From the NCBI GenBank assembly GCA_026184775.1, contig JANCYW010000012.1, positions 186,001 to 250,000 of the forward strand: a stretch of DNA of 64,000 nt, in the 5' to 3' direction. Of the stretch, positions 32,599-42,398 are shown piece by piece. Made by a program: the position numbers and the translations under genes. Every line of letters starts with the position of its first letter. Within the stretch, counting starts at the first letter, position 1. The notes below the pieces were generated by a model. That model worked only from the letters and a program-made list of their open reading frames with translations. It ran no database searches and had not been told where the DNA came from. Source of the stretch: Cyanidium caldarium (Eukaryota; Rhodophyta; Bangiophyceae; Cyanidiales; Cyanidiaceae).

Positions 32599-35559
32599 AT
32601 GCGCATTCGCACTGCAGAGGCCAGAAATTCCCGGGAAAGCAAACGGCAGAAGATGGACGAGAGAAGCAACGCTGGCGGTGAGGCGTGCTACCGCGTGGCC
32701 GTCACCACCGGCGATGCCCGCGGCAGCGGTATCGAACTGCCGGTTTACGTCATGCTGACCGGATCGCAGGGTGTCACCGATGAGGTGCTGCTGAACGGCA
32801 GGCAACAACTGCTCGATGGAGAGAATGGGTCGACGGTTGCCGACGTGGCTCCGCTGGCCCGCGGCAGCACTTGCGTGTTCCTGCTGCGCGGCGTGAGCGA
32901 TATCGGCACGTTGGATCGCGTCAGCCTGCGTTTGGATGTGGATTTGGACGCCGTGGACACGGGCGCCTGGCGGCTGGAGCGCTTGTCGGTAGAACGCGCG
33001 GACGACTGCGGCAACCCGATGGGCACGGAGTGGATCTTCTCGGTCGGCCGCTGGATCGACCGCGACTGCGGTTACGCGGTGGAGCTGCAACGCGCCATGG
33101 CCGCCGAGGTACCCGTCGACGACAGCGGTGCCACGGTGGTCAAAGTGCGCTTGGCCATGCATCACATGCCCAAAGAGTCGGCGCACGAGGACATCTTCGT
33201 GTCCGGCTCCATCGCCGAGCTGGGCGACTGGAACGTGGAACGCGCGGTGCGCATGGAAAAAGTGATGCCGGTGCGCTCGTCGATGTCCGCCAAAGGCCGC
33301 AAAAACTCCGGCTGCGTGGCCAGTGCCTGGCGCGGCGACTGGGAATATCGCTTCACGCTGCACCCGGATCACGCGGCCGACTTTGAGTACAAATACTTTA
33401 TTCGCAATCGACGCACCTGCGCGGTGATATGGGAGCACGGACCGAACCGCAAAATGGTCATCGAGCGCATCGGCAACATCGACGACGCCGACGTGACCGT
33501 CAAGCTCGACGACCAGTGGAACACGCCCACCATGTGCCGCAAGGTGCTCAACTCGTACCTGGTCAACGGTCTGGCCAGTCCGCTCAGCAAGTTGCTCGGC
33601 TCCTCGGAGGACGGGGTGATGCACGCGGTGAGGCGCATTCGCGACGAGCTGGAGGGCATGAAGCGGGAGAATGCGCAGTTGCGCGCGCAGCTGCCACAAC
33701 ACGCAGATCAGGACGCCAGAGAGCAGCAGTTGCGGGCTTGCCGCGAGAGCGAGCGCCAGGAAGCCGCGGCGTTGCGCCACCGTCATGCCAGCGGACTGCA
33801 CGACTTGCGCACTGCGGTGCAGACCGTGCAGGCCGCGCTGGAGCAGGTGCGCGCTGAGGTGCAGCGCAGTCAGCGCGACACCGCCGAGCTGCTGCAGACC
33901 GAGGGCCACCGCCTCGCCGAATGCCTGGGACGCTTCCAGCGCGAGCGCGATCACGCCCTGAGCATGTGGCGCCGGGAGTCGCACTGGCGCCGCAAGCTGT
34001 TCAACGAGGTGCAAGAGCTGAAAGGCAACATTCGGGTGTTCTGTCGGGCGCGCCCGTGTCTGCTGCAGCGCCGCGAGCACAGCGCCATCGAGGTCATCGA
34101 CGCCGACAAGGTGCTGGTGAAGCAGAAGCTGTTCGAGTTTGACCGCGTCTTCGGCGAGGTGCACACCCAGGAACAGGTGTACGAGGACACCTCGCCGCTG
34201 GTGACCAGCGTGATGGACGGCTACAACGTGTGCATCTTCGCGTACGGCCAGACCGGCAGCGGCAAGACGTACACCATGAGCGGCCCGCCCGAGTCGCGCG
34301 GCGTCAACTTCCGCGCCCTGGAGGAGCTGTTCCGTATCGGCGAAGAGCGCTCTGCGGCGGTGCAGTACACCGTAGAGGTGAGCATGCTGGAGATCTACAA
34401 CGAGAGCCTCCGCGACCTGATTCAGAACCGGCCGGACGAACGGCTGGATATCAAGCTGGGCGCCGACGGCAATCCGTGCGTGCCCGACCTGCTCTGGGTG
34501 CCGGTGCACTCGCTGCACGAGGTTTGGGAGGTGATGGAGGCCGGGTCGCGGCACCGTGCGCAGGGCGCCACCCGCCTCAACATCGAGTCGTCGCGCTCGC
34601 ACCTGGTGGTATCGGTGGTGGTGCAGGGCGTGAACCGGCACACCGGCAGCCGTCTGACCGGCAAGCTGCACCTGGTGGATCTGGCGGGCAGCGAGCGGGT
34701 GGCGCGCAGCGAGGCGGAGGGCGCCCGCCTCCGCGAGGCGCAACACATCAACAAGAGCCTGTCGGCGCTGGGCGATGTGTTCGCGGCGCTGCTGGCCAAG
34801 CAGGCGCACGTGCCCTACCGTAACAGCCGCCTGACGCACCTGTTGCAGGACTCGTTGGGCGGCGACAGCAAGACGTTGATGTTTGTGAATGTGAGTCCGA
34901 GCGCAGAGGACGTGTCGGAGACGCTCAGCTCGCTGCAGTTTGCGCAGCGGGTGGCGCGGGTGGAGCTGGGCGCGGCCACGCGGCACACCGAGAGCGCCGA
35001 CCTGAACAAGTACGTCAAGGCGGCCGGTCGGGCACAGGAGGAGTTGCGAGCACGCGAGGAGGAGGTGGCGACGTTGCGGCAGCGGGTGCTGGCGTTGCAA
35101 AGCGAGTTGCGGCAGGTGCAGGCGCGGCGGACGAGCAGCGGGAGAGGTGGCGCGTTTAGTGGTGCACGGCAGCAGCGGCAGCGGCAGCAGCAGTCGACGT
35201 CATCGCCGGTGTACTCACCGGGCGCGGACAGCGACGACAAGGAGAATGGTGGTGTGGGTGAGCGGTCGCCGCCAACGGAGAAGGATACCGCCATGAAAGA
35301 AGCCGCCGCCGTGCCGTCGCCGCGACCGCTCTCGGCGGTGAACCGCACGCCGGCCGCCACCGCCGCGACGCCGCTGCCGCGGCGGGACACGCGCGCCGAA
35401 CAGCTGCGCCGTCAGGCCAACGAGTGCAAGCGGGAAGGCGCACCGCCGCCGGTGACCTATGCATTCGGCTCGCGGGTGTCGACGGCCACACCGCCGCGTC
35501 AGGGGCTGCGTTCACGCGCCGCCCCCGGAACGAACACGCCCGCCAGCGGGCGCCCGTGA
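32599..35559 (+). CDS. C-terminal-motor kinesin (kinesin-14 type) with PLAT and CBM20 starch-binding domains
   Basis: A 986-residue protein. Residues about 30-155 resemble a PLAT/LH2 beta-sandwich (YRVAVTTGDARGSGIELPVY, then WRLERLSVER and WIFSVGRWIDRDCG). Residues about 180-298 are a CBM20 carbohydrate-binding domain (DIFVSGSIAELGDWNVERAV, then WEYRFTLHP and FEYKYFIRNRR). Residues about 340-475 are coiled coil. The motor follows from LKGNIRVFCRARPCLLQ: P-loop YGQTGSGKTYTMSGP (550-557), switch I SSRSHLVVSVVV, switch II LVDLAGSERVARSEAEGARL, and YRNSRLTHLLQDSLGG. A neck placed before the motor is the kinesin-14 hallmark, implying minus-end movement. The C-terminus is Ser/Pro-rich and disordered. 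ATG 32599 is used; 32653 is an alternative. The motor looks complete. Confidence 0.88.
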   Translation: MRIRTAEARNSRESKRQKMDERSNAGGEACYRVAVTTGDARGSGIELPVYVMLTGSQGVTDEVLLNGRQQLLDGENGSTVADVAPLARGSTCVFLLRGVSDIGTLDRVSLRLDVDLDAVDTGAWRLERLSVERADDCGNPMGTEWIFSVGRWIDRDCGYAVELQRAMAAEVPVDDSGATVVKVRLAMHHMPKESAHEDIFVSGSIAELGDWNVERAVRMEKVMPVRSSMSAKGRKNSGCVASAWRGDWEYRFTLHPDHAADFEYKYFIRNRRTCAVIWEHGPNRKMVIERIGNIDDADVTVKLDDQWNTPTMCRKVLNSYLVNGLASPLSKLLGSSEDGVMHAVRRIRDELEGMKRENAQLRAQLPQHADQDAREQQLRACRESERQEAAALRHRHASGLHDLRTAVQTVQAALEQVRAEVQRSQRDTAELLQTEGHRLAECLGRFQRERDHALSMWRRESHWRRKLFNEVQELKGNIRVFCRARPCLLQRREHSAIEVIDADKVLVKQKLFEFDRVFGEVHTQEQVYEDTSPLVTSVMDGYNVCIFAYGQTGSGKTYTMSGPPESRGVNFRALEELFRIGEERSAAVQYTVEVSMLEIYNESLRDLIQNRPDERLDIKLGADGNPCVPDLLWVPVHSLHEVWEVMEAGSRHRAQGATRLNIESSRSHLVVSVVVQGVNRHTGSRLTGKLHLVDLAGSERVARSEAEGARLREAQHINKSLSALGDVFAALLAKQAHVPYRNSRLTHLLQDSLGGDSKTLMFVNVSPSAEDVSETLSSLQFAQRVARVELGAATRHTESADLNKYVKAAGRAQEELRAREEEVATLRQRVLALQSELRQVQARRTSSGRGGAFSGARQQRQRQQQSTSSPVYSPGADSDDKENGGVGERSPPTEKDTAMKEAAAVPSPRPLSAVNRTPAATAATPLPRRDTRAEQLRRQANECKREGAPPPVTYAFGSRVSTATPPRQGLRSRAAPGTNTPASGRP

Positions 35560-35573
35560 AAGGTGGAGGCGCA

Positions 35574-37376
35574 TTACGGGCGATGCCGCCAACCGCCGCC
35601 ATCGCCACCGAACGGAGATGCACCACCACTCCCTGGCGGCGGCGGTGGCGGCGGCGCCCCATCACCTCTACCACCACCTCCATGATCCCGTATGCCAAAC
35701 CCGAACCCGTCGCCGCCGCCGGCCGCCATCGGCGCCACGCCCTGTATCTCGTCCTCGTCTTCGGCGCCAAAGTAGGTCTCGATCAAATGCACCGATTTGT
35801 TGTATATCTCCTCGTTGACGTGATTCTGCAGCGCCTCCAACTTGTCCAGCCCGTCCGCCTCCTCCACCAACCGCGCGTACTCGTTCACCATCGACAGGCG
35901 GCCGAGATGGCGCTGGCGCTCGCCGGCCGCCAGGATGTTCTCCAGCCCCTCCAGCGCCACCTGTACCACTTTGGCGTCGCTCACCATCAGCATATCGCAC
36001 AGCGGTTTGATGCAGCCGTGTTGCACCAGCACCGCGATGTGCGCATCGGTGCCGCCTGCGGTGGCGTTGCTGACCGCCCAGGTGGCCTCTTTGCGGGTGT
36101 CGAAATCGCTGGTGGACATGAGGTGCACCAGGGGCGGGATCAAGTTGGCCTCGATGACCATGCTGATCTGCTCTTGCGTGCCGGCGGTGATGTTGCTGAT
36201 CATCCAGCAGGTCTCCTTGCGGATCATGCGCTTGAGCGAGCTGAGCAGCGCCAACAGATACGGCAGGACGCCGGCGTCGAGCACCGCCTGGGTCTGCTCG
36301 TCGGTTCCAGTGACGATATTGCCCAGCGTGCGCAGCGCCGGTTGCTGCACGGCGGCCGACGGGTGTCGCAGCAGTTCGGCGAGGCGCGGCACCATGCCGG
36401 CGCGGATGATCGCCTCGGTCTGTACATTGGTGTCGGTCTTGTCGTCGCTCAGATACGACAGCGCCCAGCACGCATCCACCAACACCTCATCGTCGGTGCT
36501 GTGGACCAGCGTGGCCAGCACCGGCAGCGCCTGGTGCACCAGCCGGAAGTCGGGCGTCGGTTTGCCGCGACAAAAGTTGCTTAGCGTCCAGGTGGCGTTG
36601 CGCAGCATGCTCAGCTTGGAGCGCGAGCGCAGCTGTGTCAGCAGCGGTTCCATGGCGCCGTGTTGTAATACCATGTCGCGATACTGCGTCGAGTCGCCGG
36701 CGATGTTGCCCAGCGCCCAGGCCGCCTGCTCGCACACGTCGTCGCTGGGCGAGTGCAGCAGGCGCACAAACTGCGGCAGCGCGCCCGCCTGCACCACCAC
36801 CGTGGTCTGCATGCTGCTGCCGGAGGCGATGTTGGTGAGCGCCCATGCCGCCTCGAACTGTAGCTCGGGGTACGCGTCGAGCGCCAAAAACTCCACAAAC
36901 TTCTCCACGGCGCCCTCGCACTCGATCACCTCCTGGATGGGCGGTGCGCGCTCGATAGAGAGGATCTTACGAAACTCGCGCGTAGCCGCCAACAGCGTCT
37001 CCACGGTGGCGTTGGGCGCGTAGAGTTGATCGCGAAGCGCGGGCATGGCGGCGATGATCTCGTGCCGCGGTCGAGCCGCCAGCGGCAAGCCGCCCGGACC
37101 GACCGAGGACGGCGGCGCTCCCGCAGCAACGGCCGCCGCCGCGTCCATCGCCTGCGCGCTCGGCGTCGAGTGCGACTGCTCCGTCATCGTCGACCGCGTG
37201 GAGGCCTCGGCGCCAGGTGCCATCTGCTCCCGCCGCTTCTTCATCAGCGTCTCCTCGCGCTTCGACTTGCGGATCTCTACCTTGTGTTCATCACGCTTGC
37301 GGCGCGCCTCGTCGGGATCCACGCCCTTTCGGAACGAGCGGTGTCGCTCCTCGATCTTGGCCCGTGTCGCTTGCAT
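35574..37376 (-). CDS. Importin subunit alpha
   Basis: A 600-residue karyopherin alpha, the adaptor that binds nuclear localisation signals and hands cargo to importin beta. The importin-beta-binding domain is at residues 1-55 ([20 protein letters not shown], then basic [20 protein letters not shown]). About ten ARM repeats follow, with conserved Trp/Asn ladder motifs such as [53 protein letters not shown] and [13 protein letters not shown]. The C-terminus is glycine/proline-rich ([11 protein letters not shown]) and unlike the usual acidic tail. ATG 37374-37376 gives the canonical IBB start; the frame is open 94 codons further without support. Convergent with the kinesin, 14 bp apart. Confidence 0.95.
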   Translation of the reverse strand: MQATRAKIEERHRSFRKGVDPDEARRKRDEHKVEIRKSKREETLMKKRREQMAPGAEASTRSTMTEQSHSTPSAQAMDAAAAVAAGAPPSSVGPGGLPLAARPRHEIIAAMPALRDQLYAPNATVETLLAATREFRKILSIERAPPIQEVIECEGAVEKFVEFLALDAYPELQFEAAWALTNIASGSSMQTTVVVQAGALPQFVRLLHSPSDDVCEQAAWALGNIAGDSTQYRDMVLQHGAMEPLLTQLRSRSKLSMLRNATWTLSNFCRGKPTPDFRLVHQALPVLATLVHSTDDEVLVDACWALSYLSDDKTDTNVQTEAIIRAGMVPRLAELLRHPSAAVQQPALRTLGNIVTGTDEQTQAVLDAGVLPYLLALLSSLKRMIRKETCWMISNITAGTQEQISMVIEANLIPPLVHLMSTSDFDTRKEATWAVSNATAGGTDAHIAVLVQHGCIKPLCDMLMVSDAKVVQVALEGLENILAAGERQRHLGRLSMVNEYARLVEEADGLDKLEALQNHVNEEIYNKSVHLIETYFGAEDEDEIQGVAPMAAGGGDGFGFGIRDHGGGGRGDGAPPPPPPPGSGGASPFGGDGGGWRHRP

Positions 37377-38133
37377 GCTGGACGAGGTGTTCGGGCGGCG
37401 TCGGTGTCGGGTGTCGCGTGGCAGTCGCGAGACACCCACACGCAGGCACACGGTCAGCGCGCCGGGCAGGTCGTGCGCGAACCCACGACCGAGTGGCGCG
37501 CGCGTGCAGCGGACGCGACGACGGGAGGAAATGTAACGGTGAATTGTGTCACAGAGGGAATGCGGGCGAGGGCCGGCGCGCATGACACCGTGTGCCGCCC
37601 GATGGAGAGCGAGAGAACGAAAAAAGGAACAGGGTGTGACAAGAGCAGCAGGTGCCAAAGTTCGTGCTCATGAGAGTCGCGGGAGAGGAGGAATGGGATG
37701 CGGAAGACTCATCGCGGACTAGGAAGCCGGGGCGAGGCTGCCGCTTGAGACGACAACTCCCGCCTCTTGCGCTCCGGCCGGTGTCTCTGTCCCTCTCCCT
37801 CGGAGTGTAGTGTTACGCCTCATTTCGATAAATCCAACGCCCGACGCAGCTTACCCCGACGCTTTGGGACGGTGACCGGTGCACGGCACTCGGTTCCCTT
37901 TGTGGAGCGGTTCGGATAATGCGAGATGCATCCTCGGCGAGGATGACCACGGGCTAGAGCAAGTGCGAGGAAGTGTTGGGCATCGCCGGCGGCACGCTGC
38001 ACGAACGCACCCGCGCACTGGTGCGCATGGGCGTCGTGCAGCGCCCAGGCCGCGGGACGAAATCGACAACGCTCCACACATGGGACCGGATATGAGAGGG
38101 GCGTCCGTTGGAGGAAGCGCAATGCCCACCGTG
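37377..38133. other. Intergenic region upstream of importin alpha
   Basis: 757 bp between the ATG of importin alpha and the stop of ketopantoate reductase, both on the minus strand. Several short frames on both strands, none protein-like. I see no RNA gene. It should contain the importin alpha promoter and the 3' end of the reductase transcript. Confidence 0.4.
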
Positions 38134-39189
38134 TCACGGCGCCTGGCGCGGTGACAAGGCCGTCTTGGCGCGAACGAGTGCCGCCAACAGCTCATTGATC
38201 GGGGCGCCGTCTGCACCAGTTTCATTCGGTGCTTCTCGGGCTCGCTGCGCTACCGCCCCGTTCAACGCGTCGATCTCGGTCGGACGGCCATGCCGCAAGT
38301 CGGCCAGCATGGAACATACGTTGCCGGCGGTGCGCTGCAGCGTCCGATGCAGCGTCGCCTGCACCTCGCCCTCGTCGAGGGCGAAGAGGTGCGCCACTTC
38401 GGCGGCGGCACGTTCGGCCACGCTGCGTGCCGCCTCGTTCTCCAGTAAAATGCCGTTGCGCGCATCGAGCAGCGCCGCCACCGGGTTCACGGCGCAGTTG
38501 ACCGCAACCTTGACGAGCCAGTGGCGCACATCGGTCTGCGGTTTGGCATGCGGCAGACCGGCAGCGTTCAGCCACCTGCACAGTTGATGCACTGCGGCGA
38601 CGCCCTTCGCAGTCAGTCGTCGTGTGCCGGCCGTCGGCGATATCAGCACGTGCGTGTCGCCGGCGCCATGCCACACGATCGACGTGGGCGACCATCGCTC
38701 CACCGCCCCATACGTCACCGCTTGGCACACCGCCACCGGTGATGGCAAGCCGCTGGCCAGCTGCTCCACATTGCCCAGCCCGTTCGACAGCGTCACCGCC
38801 AGCGTGCCATCGGCACAGCGCATAGCACCTGCCAGCCGCGCCGCCGCCTCCCAGTTCTGATAGCTCTTCACGCACACGAGCGCCACATCCAGCGGCGCGC
38901 ACGCTTCCGCGCGGTGGGTCACCTGCACGCCCAGCGCATGCCAGTCGTGGCGAGATGCGGTCGGCGGTCGCAGGAAAGGCTGGGCGAGTTGGATGCCGCC
39001 GGCGCTCTGCAACGCTCGCGCCTGCTCCTCCGTACGTGTGAGCAGGAAGAGAGCGGGAGCGGGGCACGGGAGTGTCGTGCGATCGACTTGAGCGAACAGG
39101 GCGCCCAGACGGGCCGCCAGTAAGAGGCCGAGGGCGCCGGCGCCGACGATAGCCACTCGCGGCGGTGACGCTGCGGACGGAATGCTCAT
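38134..39189 (-). CDS. Ketopantoate reductase (2-dehydropantoate 2-reductase) family
   Basis: A 351-residue NADPH-dependent reductase of the ApbA/PanE family, which makes pantoate for pantothenate and coenzyme A synthesis. The N-terminal Rossmann fold has VAIVGAGALGLLLAARLGAL. The hinge region has VALVCVKSYQNWEAA with the conserved catalytic-type Lys. The C-terminal helical domain has KVAVNCAVNPVAALLDARNG and NVCSMLADLRHGRPTEIDAL, the family's substrate-binding block with Glu-Ile. Length is slightly above the bacterial 290-310 residues, because of insertions after strand two. Start at ATG 39187-39189; the codon just upstream is GTG. Confidence 0.88.
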   Translation of the reverse strand: MSIPSAASPPRVAIVGAGALGLLLAARLGALFAQVDRTTLPCPAPALFLLTRTEEQARALQSAGGIQLAQPFLRPPTASRHDWHALGVQVTHRAEACAPLDVALVCVKSYQNWEAAARLAGAMRCADGTLAVTLSNGLGNVEQLASGLPSPVAVCQAVTYGAVERWSPTSIVWHGAGDTHVLISPTAGTRRLTAKGVAAVHQLCRWLNAAGLPHAKPQTDVRHWLVKVAVNCAVNPVAALLDARNGILLENEAARSVAERAAAEVAHLFALDEGEVQATLHRTLQRTAGNVCSMLADLRHGRPTEIDALNGAVAQRAREAPNETGADGAPINELLAALVRAKTALSPRQAP

Positions 39190-39498
39190 CACGGGAGGGG
39201 AGAAGGGTGTCTAGCGGGATGATTGTGTCGGGCAGGGATTGCACGCGACGCGCCGGTCGTTGGACTGGCTCCGTTCATGAGGCTGGTCACCCTCGTGAAC
39301 TGTCCCAGGCGCCGTCGTCGACCAGAGCTGGCAGAAGCACAGTGTCGGTTCGGTGCTCCCGGCTTTACGAAAGAGCAGCCACGCTCCGTGTCGACCGCCA
39401 ACCACTCGATGCGTCCGCCCCGAGCGCAAGACGACCTCAGCATCCGGCCGCCTAGCGCACTTCCGTCGTCTCGCCCACCATCGCCTTGTCCGTCCCGC
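39190..39498. other. Intergenic region, ketopantoate reductase / shikimate kinase
   Basis: 309 bp between two minus-strand genes. No gene or RNA recognised; presumed promoter of the reductase. Confidence 0.35.
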
Positions 39499-40398
39499 TC
39501 AAGGGTTCTCTCCCGACGGGAAGAACTTGCGTCGTGCGGGTGTGGGCGGGTTATCACGGATGCGCTGCGCGGACTGCCGCGCCACCGTCAAAGCCACCAC
39601 ACCCATGCTCATGCCCGGTTCGACGTCCACGATCACGTCGGCCTGTTCGTAAAACTTCTCACGCTGCTCCAGCAGCTCTTGCAGTCGCAACACGGTGCGC
39701 TTGTGCCGCACATCGGCATCGATGTCCTCAGCGGGCGGGCCGGCATCGTCGCGGTGCATGAGCAGCGGCCGACCGTGCCCGCTACCCACACGCTCGGCCA
39801 GCAGACGCGGCGAGGCCCGTAGGTACACCACCAGGCCGGTGTGCAGCGAGCCCCAGTTTTGCGGCCGTAGCACACAACCACCGCCGGTGGCGATCACCGC
39901 ACGCACATACGCCTGCAGCTCGTTCAAGGTGCGCGTCTCCAGGTCGCGGAACGCCTGCTCGCCGTCCTCGGAGAATATTCGCGGTATCGACTTGCCGGCC
40001 GCGCCCTCGATAATGGTGTCGGTGTCGTAAAAGGCGTACCGCATCTGCTGCGCCAGGTGCCAGCCGATGCTGGTCTTGCCCGCGCCCATCATACCGACGA
40101 GGTACACCGACAGCCCTTGGAGCCGGTCGCGGAACTCTCGGTACACCTGCTGCTCATCGGGTTTTCCGTTCGACGCGCCCTCACTGCCCTGCAGGCACTG
40201 CAACGGTGAACGCGCTGACGCCCGCCGTCGGGCACAGAGAGCGCGAAACCGGGCACCGGGGCTCGCCGACAACGGTGGACGGAACGGAGGCGTGCAGGCG
40301 CCGCCAATAACCGACTGCCACTGGGACCGTTCACTGCGACTGCTGCCGTAATGACCGTGTTGTGGCACGTGCCAAAGTGGCGTCACAAACCCCGTCAT
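39499..40398 (-). CDS. Shikimate kinase, plastid-type with transit leader
   Basis: A 299-residue enzyme phosphorylating shikimate with ATP at step five of the chorismate pathway. The kinase core begins near residue 95: VYLVGMMGAGKTSIGWHLAQ (Walker A), YAFYDTDTIIEGAAGKSI (shikimate-binding Asp), SEDGEQAFRDLETRTL (conserved Arg), VIATGGGCVLRPQNW (G-G-G), and HGRPLL in the lid. Bacterial enzymes have about 170 residues, so the first 95 residues (Ser/Arg-rich, FRALCARRRASARSPLQ) act as a plausible plastid transit peptide. ATG 40396-40398 is the first ATG; upstream frame uses GTG. Diverges from seipin. Confidence 0.92.
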   Translation of the reverse strand: MTGFVTPLWHVPQHGHYGSSRSERSQWQSVIGGACTPPFRPPLSASPGARFRALCARRRASARSPLQCLQGSEGASNGKPDEQQVYREFRDRLQGLSVYLVGMMGAGKTSIGWHLAQQMRYAFYDTDTIIEGAAGKSIPRIFSEDGEQAFRDLETRTLNELQAYVRAVIATGGGCVLRPQNWGSLHTGLVVYLRASPRLLAERVGSGHGRPLLMHRDDAGPPAEDIDADVRHKRTVLRLQELLEQREKFYEQADVIVDVEPGMSMGVVALTVARQSAQRIRDNPPTPARRKFFPSGENP

Positions 40399-40607
40399 GA
40401 GGACCAAGTCTTGTCCAGTGTCACCCGTCACCCGAACACGCTGCGAGCGCGAAGGCGGTGCGCGCCCCGGAAAGCGGGAAGGGACGGAGGCGGGTGGTCC
40501 GGTGGAGAGAGAGCGCGCGCGCGCGCGGTGGAGTTTGACACAACTGCAGGACCCGGGTAAAACGACGCCGACAACGGCTGAGATGACAAGTGCATTTATT
40601 TGACTTC
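40399..40607. promoter_or_regulatory. Divergent intergenic region with GC alternating tract, shikimate kinase / seipin
   Basis: About 210 bp between two divergent ATGs. A GAGAGAGAGCGCGCGCGCGCG run lies at about 40505-40527: alternating purine-pyrimidine DNA able in principle to adopt Z-form. No transcription-factor site is clear. Confidence 0.4.
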
Positions 40608-42077
40608 ATGGAGACGTTGGGCGGTTCTCGTGGCTCTGCGACGGGTGCGGAGGAACGGTTGCGGGTGTCGTTTGCGCCTCTGCTGCCCTCGTTTGTGTTT
40701 TCCGCGGTATGGAGCGGGTGGCGGGCGAGTCGGCGGCTGGCGGGTGCGGTGCGGTGGTTGGTGAAAACGTTGGTAATGGCAGTGGTGCTGGGGGTGGTGT
40801 CGGTTATGCTGTATGGGGTGCTGGTATACGTGCTGGTGCCGTTCCGCGTGCACTTTGCGGTACCGGTCGATTTGGTGTACGTACCGCGCGTAGATGGCAC
40901 TGCAGCCAATGCGACCCGCTGGGCAGAGGGCCGCGCTCTGCTGCCGACGATGCTGACGCGGAGACTATTGCGGCGGTCTCGATGGAGCTCTCGGTGTGCT
41001 TCGGCGGATGCGGCCGACTGTCGATGTCGCGAGACCGGCCAGCTGCGGATGGAGCTGGAGTTGGTATTGCCCGAGTCGCGCGCCAACGAAGAGGCTGGTA
41101 TGGTGACGCTGGAGATGGAGTTGTGGCAAGTGTGTGGGACGGCTGGAGCGGTATCGAATGCGGTCGATGATGCGGTTGCGGATGCACGGCTGTTATATCG
41201 AACGCGACGCAGCGCTCGGCCATTGATATATCAATCGGGGGTGAGCACGGCGGTACGGCGGGCGTTCTCGCTACCCGAGGCGCTGTGGCGGTCGGTGAGC
41301 GCTATGTGGCGGCCACGGGGTAACGCCAAACGGGCCAGTCGCTTCGTGCGGCAAGTGCGGTGTCTGCCGTTGGCGACCTGCGCATCCGTGCGCATGAAGC
41401 TACCGGAGCGCGGCGGACCACGTCCGGAGCTGCTGGCGATGAAGGGCCCGTGGCACTGGCGACGGTTCTCTGCGCATGAGGCACTGGAGATATGGCGCGT
41501 GTTAGCGCATTTCCTTGTGTGGCGGCCGGTCGTGGTGGCCACGAGCACAGTGGTGCGCCTGCCGCTGAGCTTGGCTCGGCTGCTGGTGAGTTTGGTGCCG
41601 TTCGGTGTGGGCGAGTGGGCCAATGACCGATATTTGCTGAGTAAGCCGGTGTGCATGGTGGAGGCGCGCCTACACCTGTTACCGGGCGGCGGGGCCGGAA
41701 TGGCGCGAACATTGCCCCTGGAGCTCGAGGATCAGGGCGCTACGCTGGTGATGGAGTGGTTGCTGGGCGGATATCGCCATGTCATGCGCCATCATGCATT
41801 GGTTGCTGCATGCATCGGCACCAGTGCGATCTTCGGTGCGCTCGCTACCCTCACGATGATAGCGCGGGTGCTCCAAGGAAACGCCACCGCACATGGGAAT
41901 GGCACCGAAGCCAAGCATTCAGCGGGGACGCGCAGACTGGACGCTGGCACGGCATCGGGGCTGTTGCCCGCTGAGGAAACGTTACGATCGCCGCGCCTCA
42001 ACGGTATGTCTCGCGACCGTCCCTCCGGGCTGCGCCGGAGAGTGAGACACCACGAGCCTGCAGACGAGGAGTTGTGA
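40608..42077 (+). CDS. Seipin family protein (lipid droplet assembly)
   Basis: A 489-residue ER membrane protein of the seipin family, which organises lipid droplet formation at the ER. The N-terminal membrane helix is VKTLVMAVVLGVVSVMLYGV, and the lumenal beta-sandwich region begins VPFRVHFAVPVDLVYVPR. Seipin signatures are LVLPESRANEEAGMVTLEME (equivalent to the P-E-S..N...G-M-F stretch) and SARPLIYQSGVSTAVRRAF. A second membrane helix lies near the C-terminus (ALVAACIGTSAIFGALATL). Inserts lengthen the lumenal part. The cytosolic C-terminus is short and basic. ATG 40608; the frame extends six codons upstream via GTG. Confidence 0.75.
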   Translation: METLGGSRGSATGAEERLRVSFAPLLPSFVFSAVWSGWRASRRLAGAVRWLVKTLVMAVVLGVVSVMLYGVLVYVLVPFRVHFAVPVDLVYVPRVDGTAANATRWAEGRALLPTMLTRRLLRRSRWSSRCASADAADCRCRETGQLRMELELVLPESRANEEAGMVTLEMELWQVCGTAGAVSNAVDDAVADARLLYRTRRSARPLIYQSGVSTAVRRAFSLPEALWRSVSAMWRPRGNAKRASRFVRQVRCLPLATCASVRMKLPERGGPRPELLAMKGPWHWRRFSAHEALEIWRVLAHFLVWRPVVVATSTVVRLPLSLARLLVSLVPFGVGEWANDRYLLSKPVCMVEARLHLLPGGGAGMARTLPLELEDQGATLVMEWLLGGYRHVMRHHALVAACIGTSAIFGALATLTMIARVLQGNATAHGNGTEAKHSAGTRRLDAGTASGLLPAEETLRSPRLNGMSRDRPSGLRRRVRHHEPADEEL

Positions 42078-42398
42078 ATAGCCGAGAACGAGCTCGAGTT
42101 CGTGCAGCAGTATGCGGATGTCGATAAAGCCGCCGAGCGTGTTGACCTTTGCGGCTCTGACGTGATCGTCGCTTTCCGGTGCGTTTCGCGGTTCTGCGAT
42201 TCCCTACAACAAGATTGCATCTGTGCCAATACTATACAAAACTGTCCATCACGCAGGCGTCCCTCATCTCCTTTCAAGAAGCGGCGGCGGCGGCGGCGGT
42301 TTGCCGCAATGCATTCAGAGGCTGAGAGCGGTCCGCCTGTCGCTTGACGCGTGGCCGACTTGCAGGTATTCCTCGGGTCGTCGGCTGACGCCAGGTCC
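42078..42398. other. Intergenic region with GGC repeat
   Basis: 321 bp upstream of the large unknown gene. A (GGC)n run lies at about 42281-42299. An open frame without ATG at 42102-42347 crosses it but has no recognisable content. No RNA gene seen. Confidence 0.35.

Noticed and set aside
32461-35100. 879-codon minus-strand frame opposite the kinesin
   Set aside because: Exact antisense of the motor and coiled coil with no protein signature. Its length comes from codon bias of the real gene.
42102-42347. Frame between seipin and the large unknown gene
   Set aside because: No ATG start before its last part, Arg-rich run from a GGC repeat, no domain.
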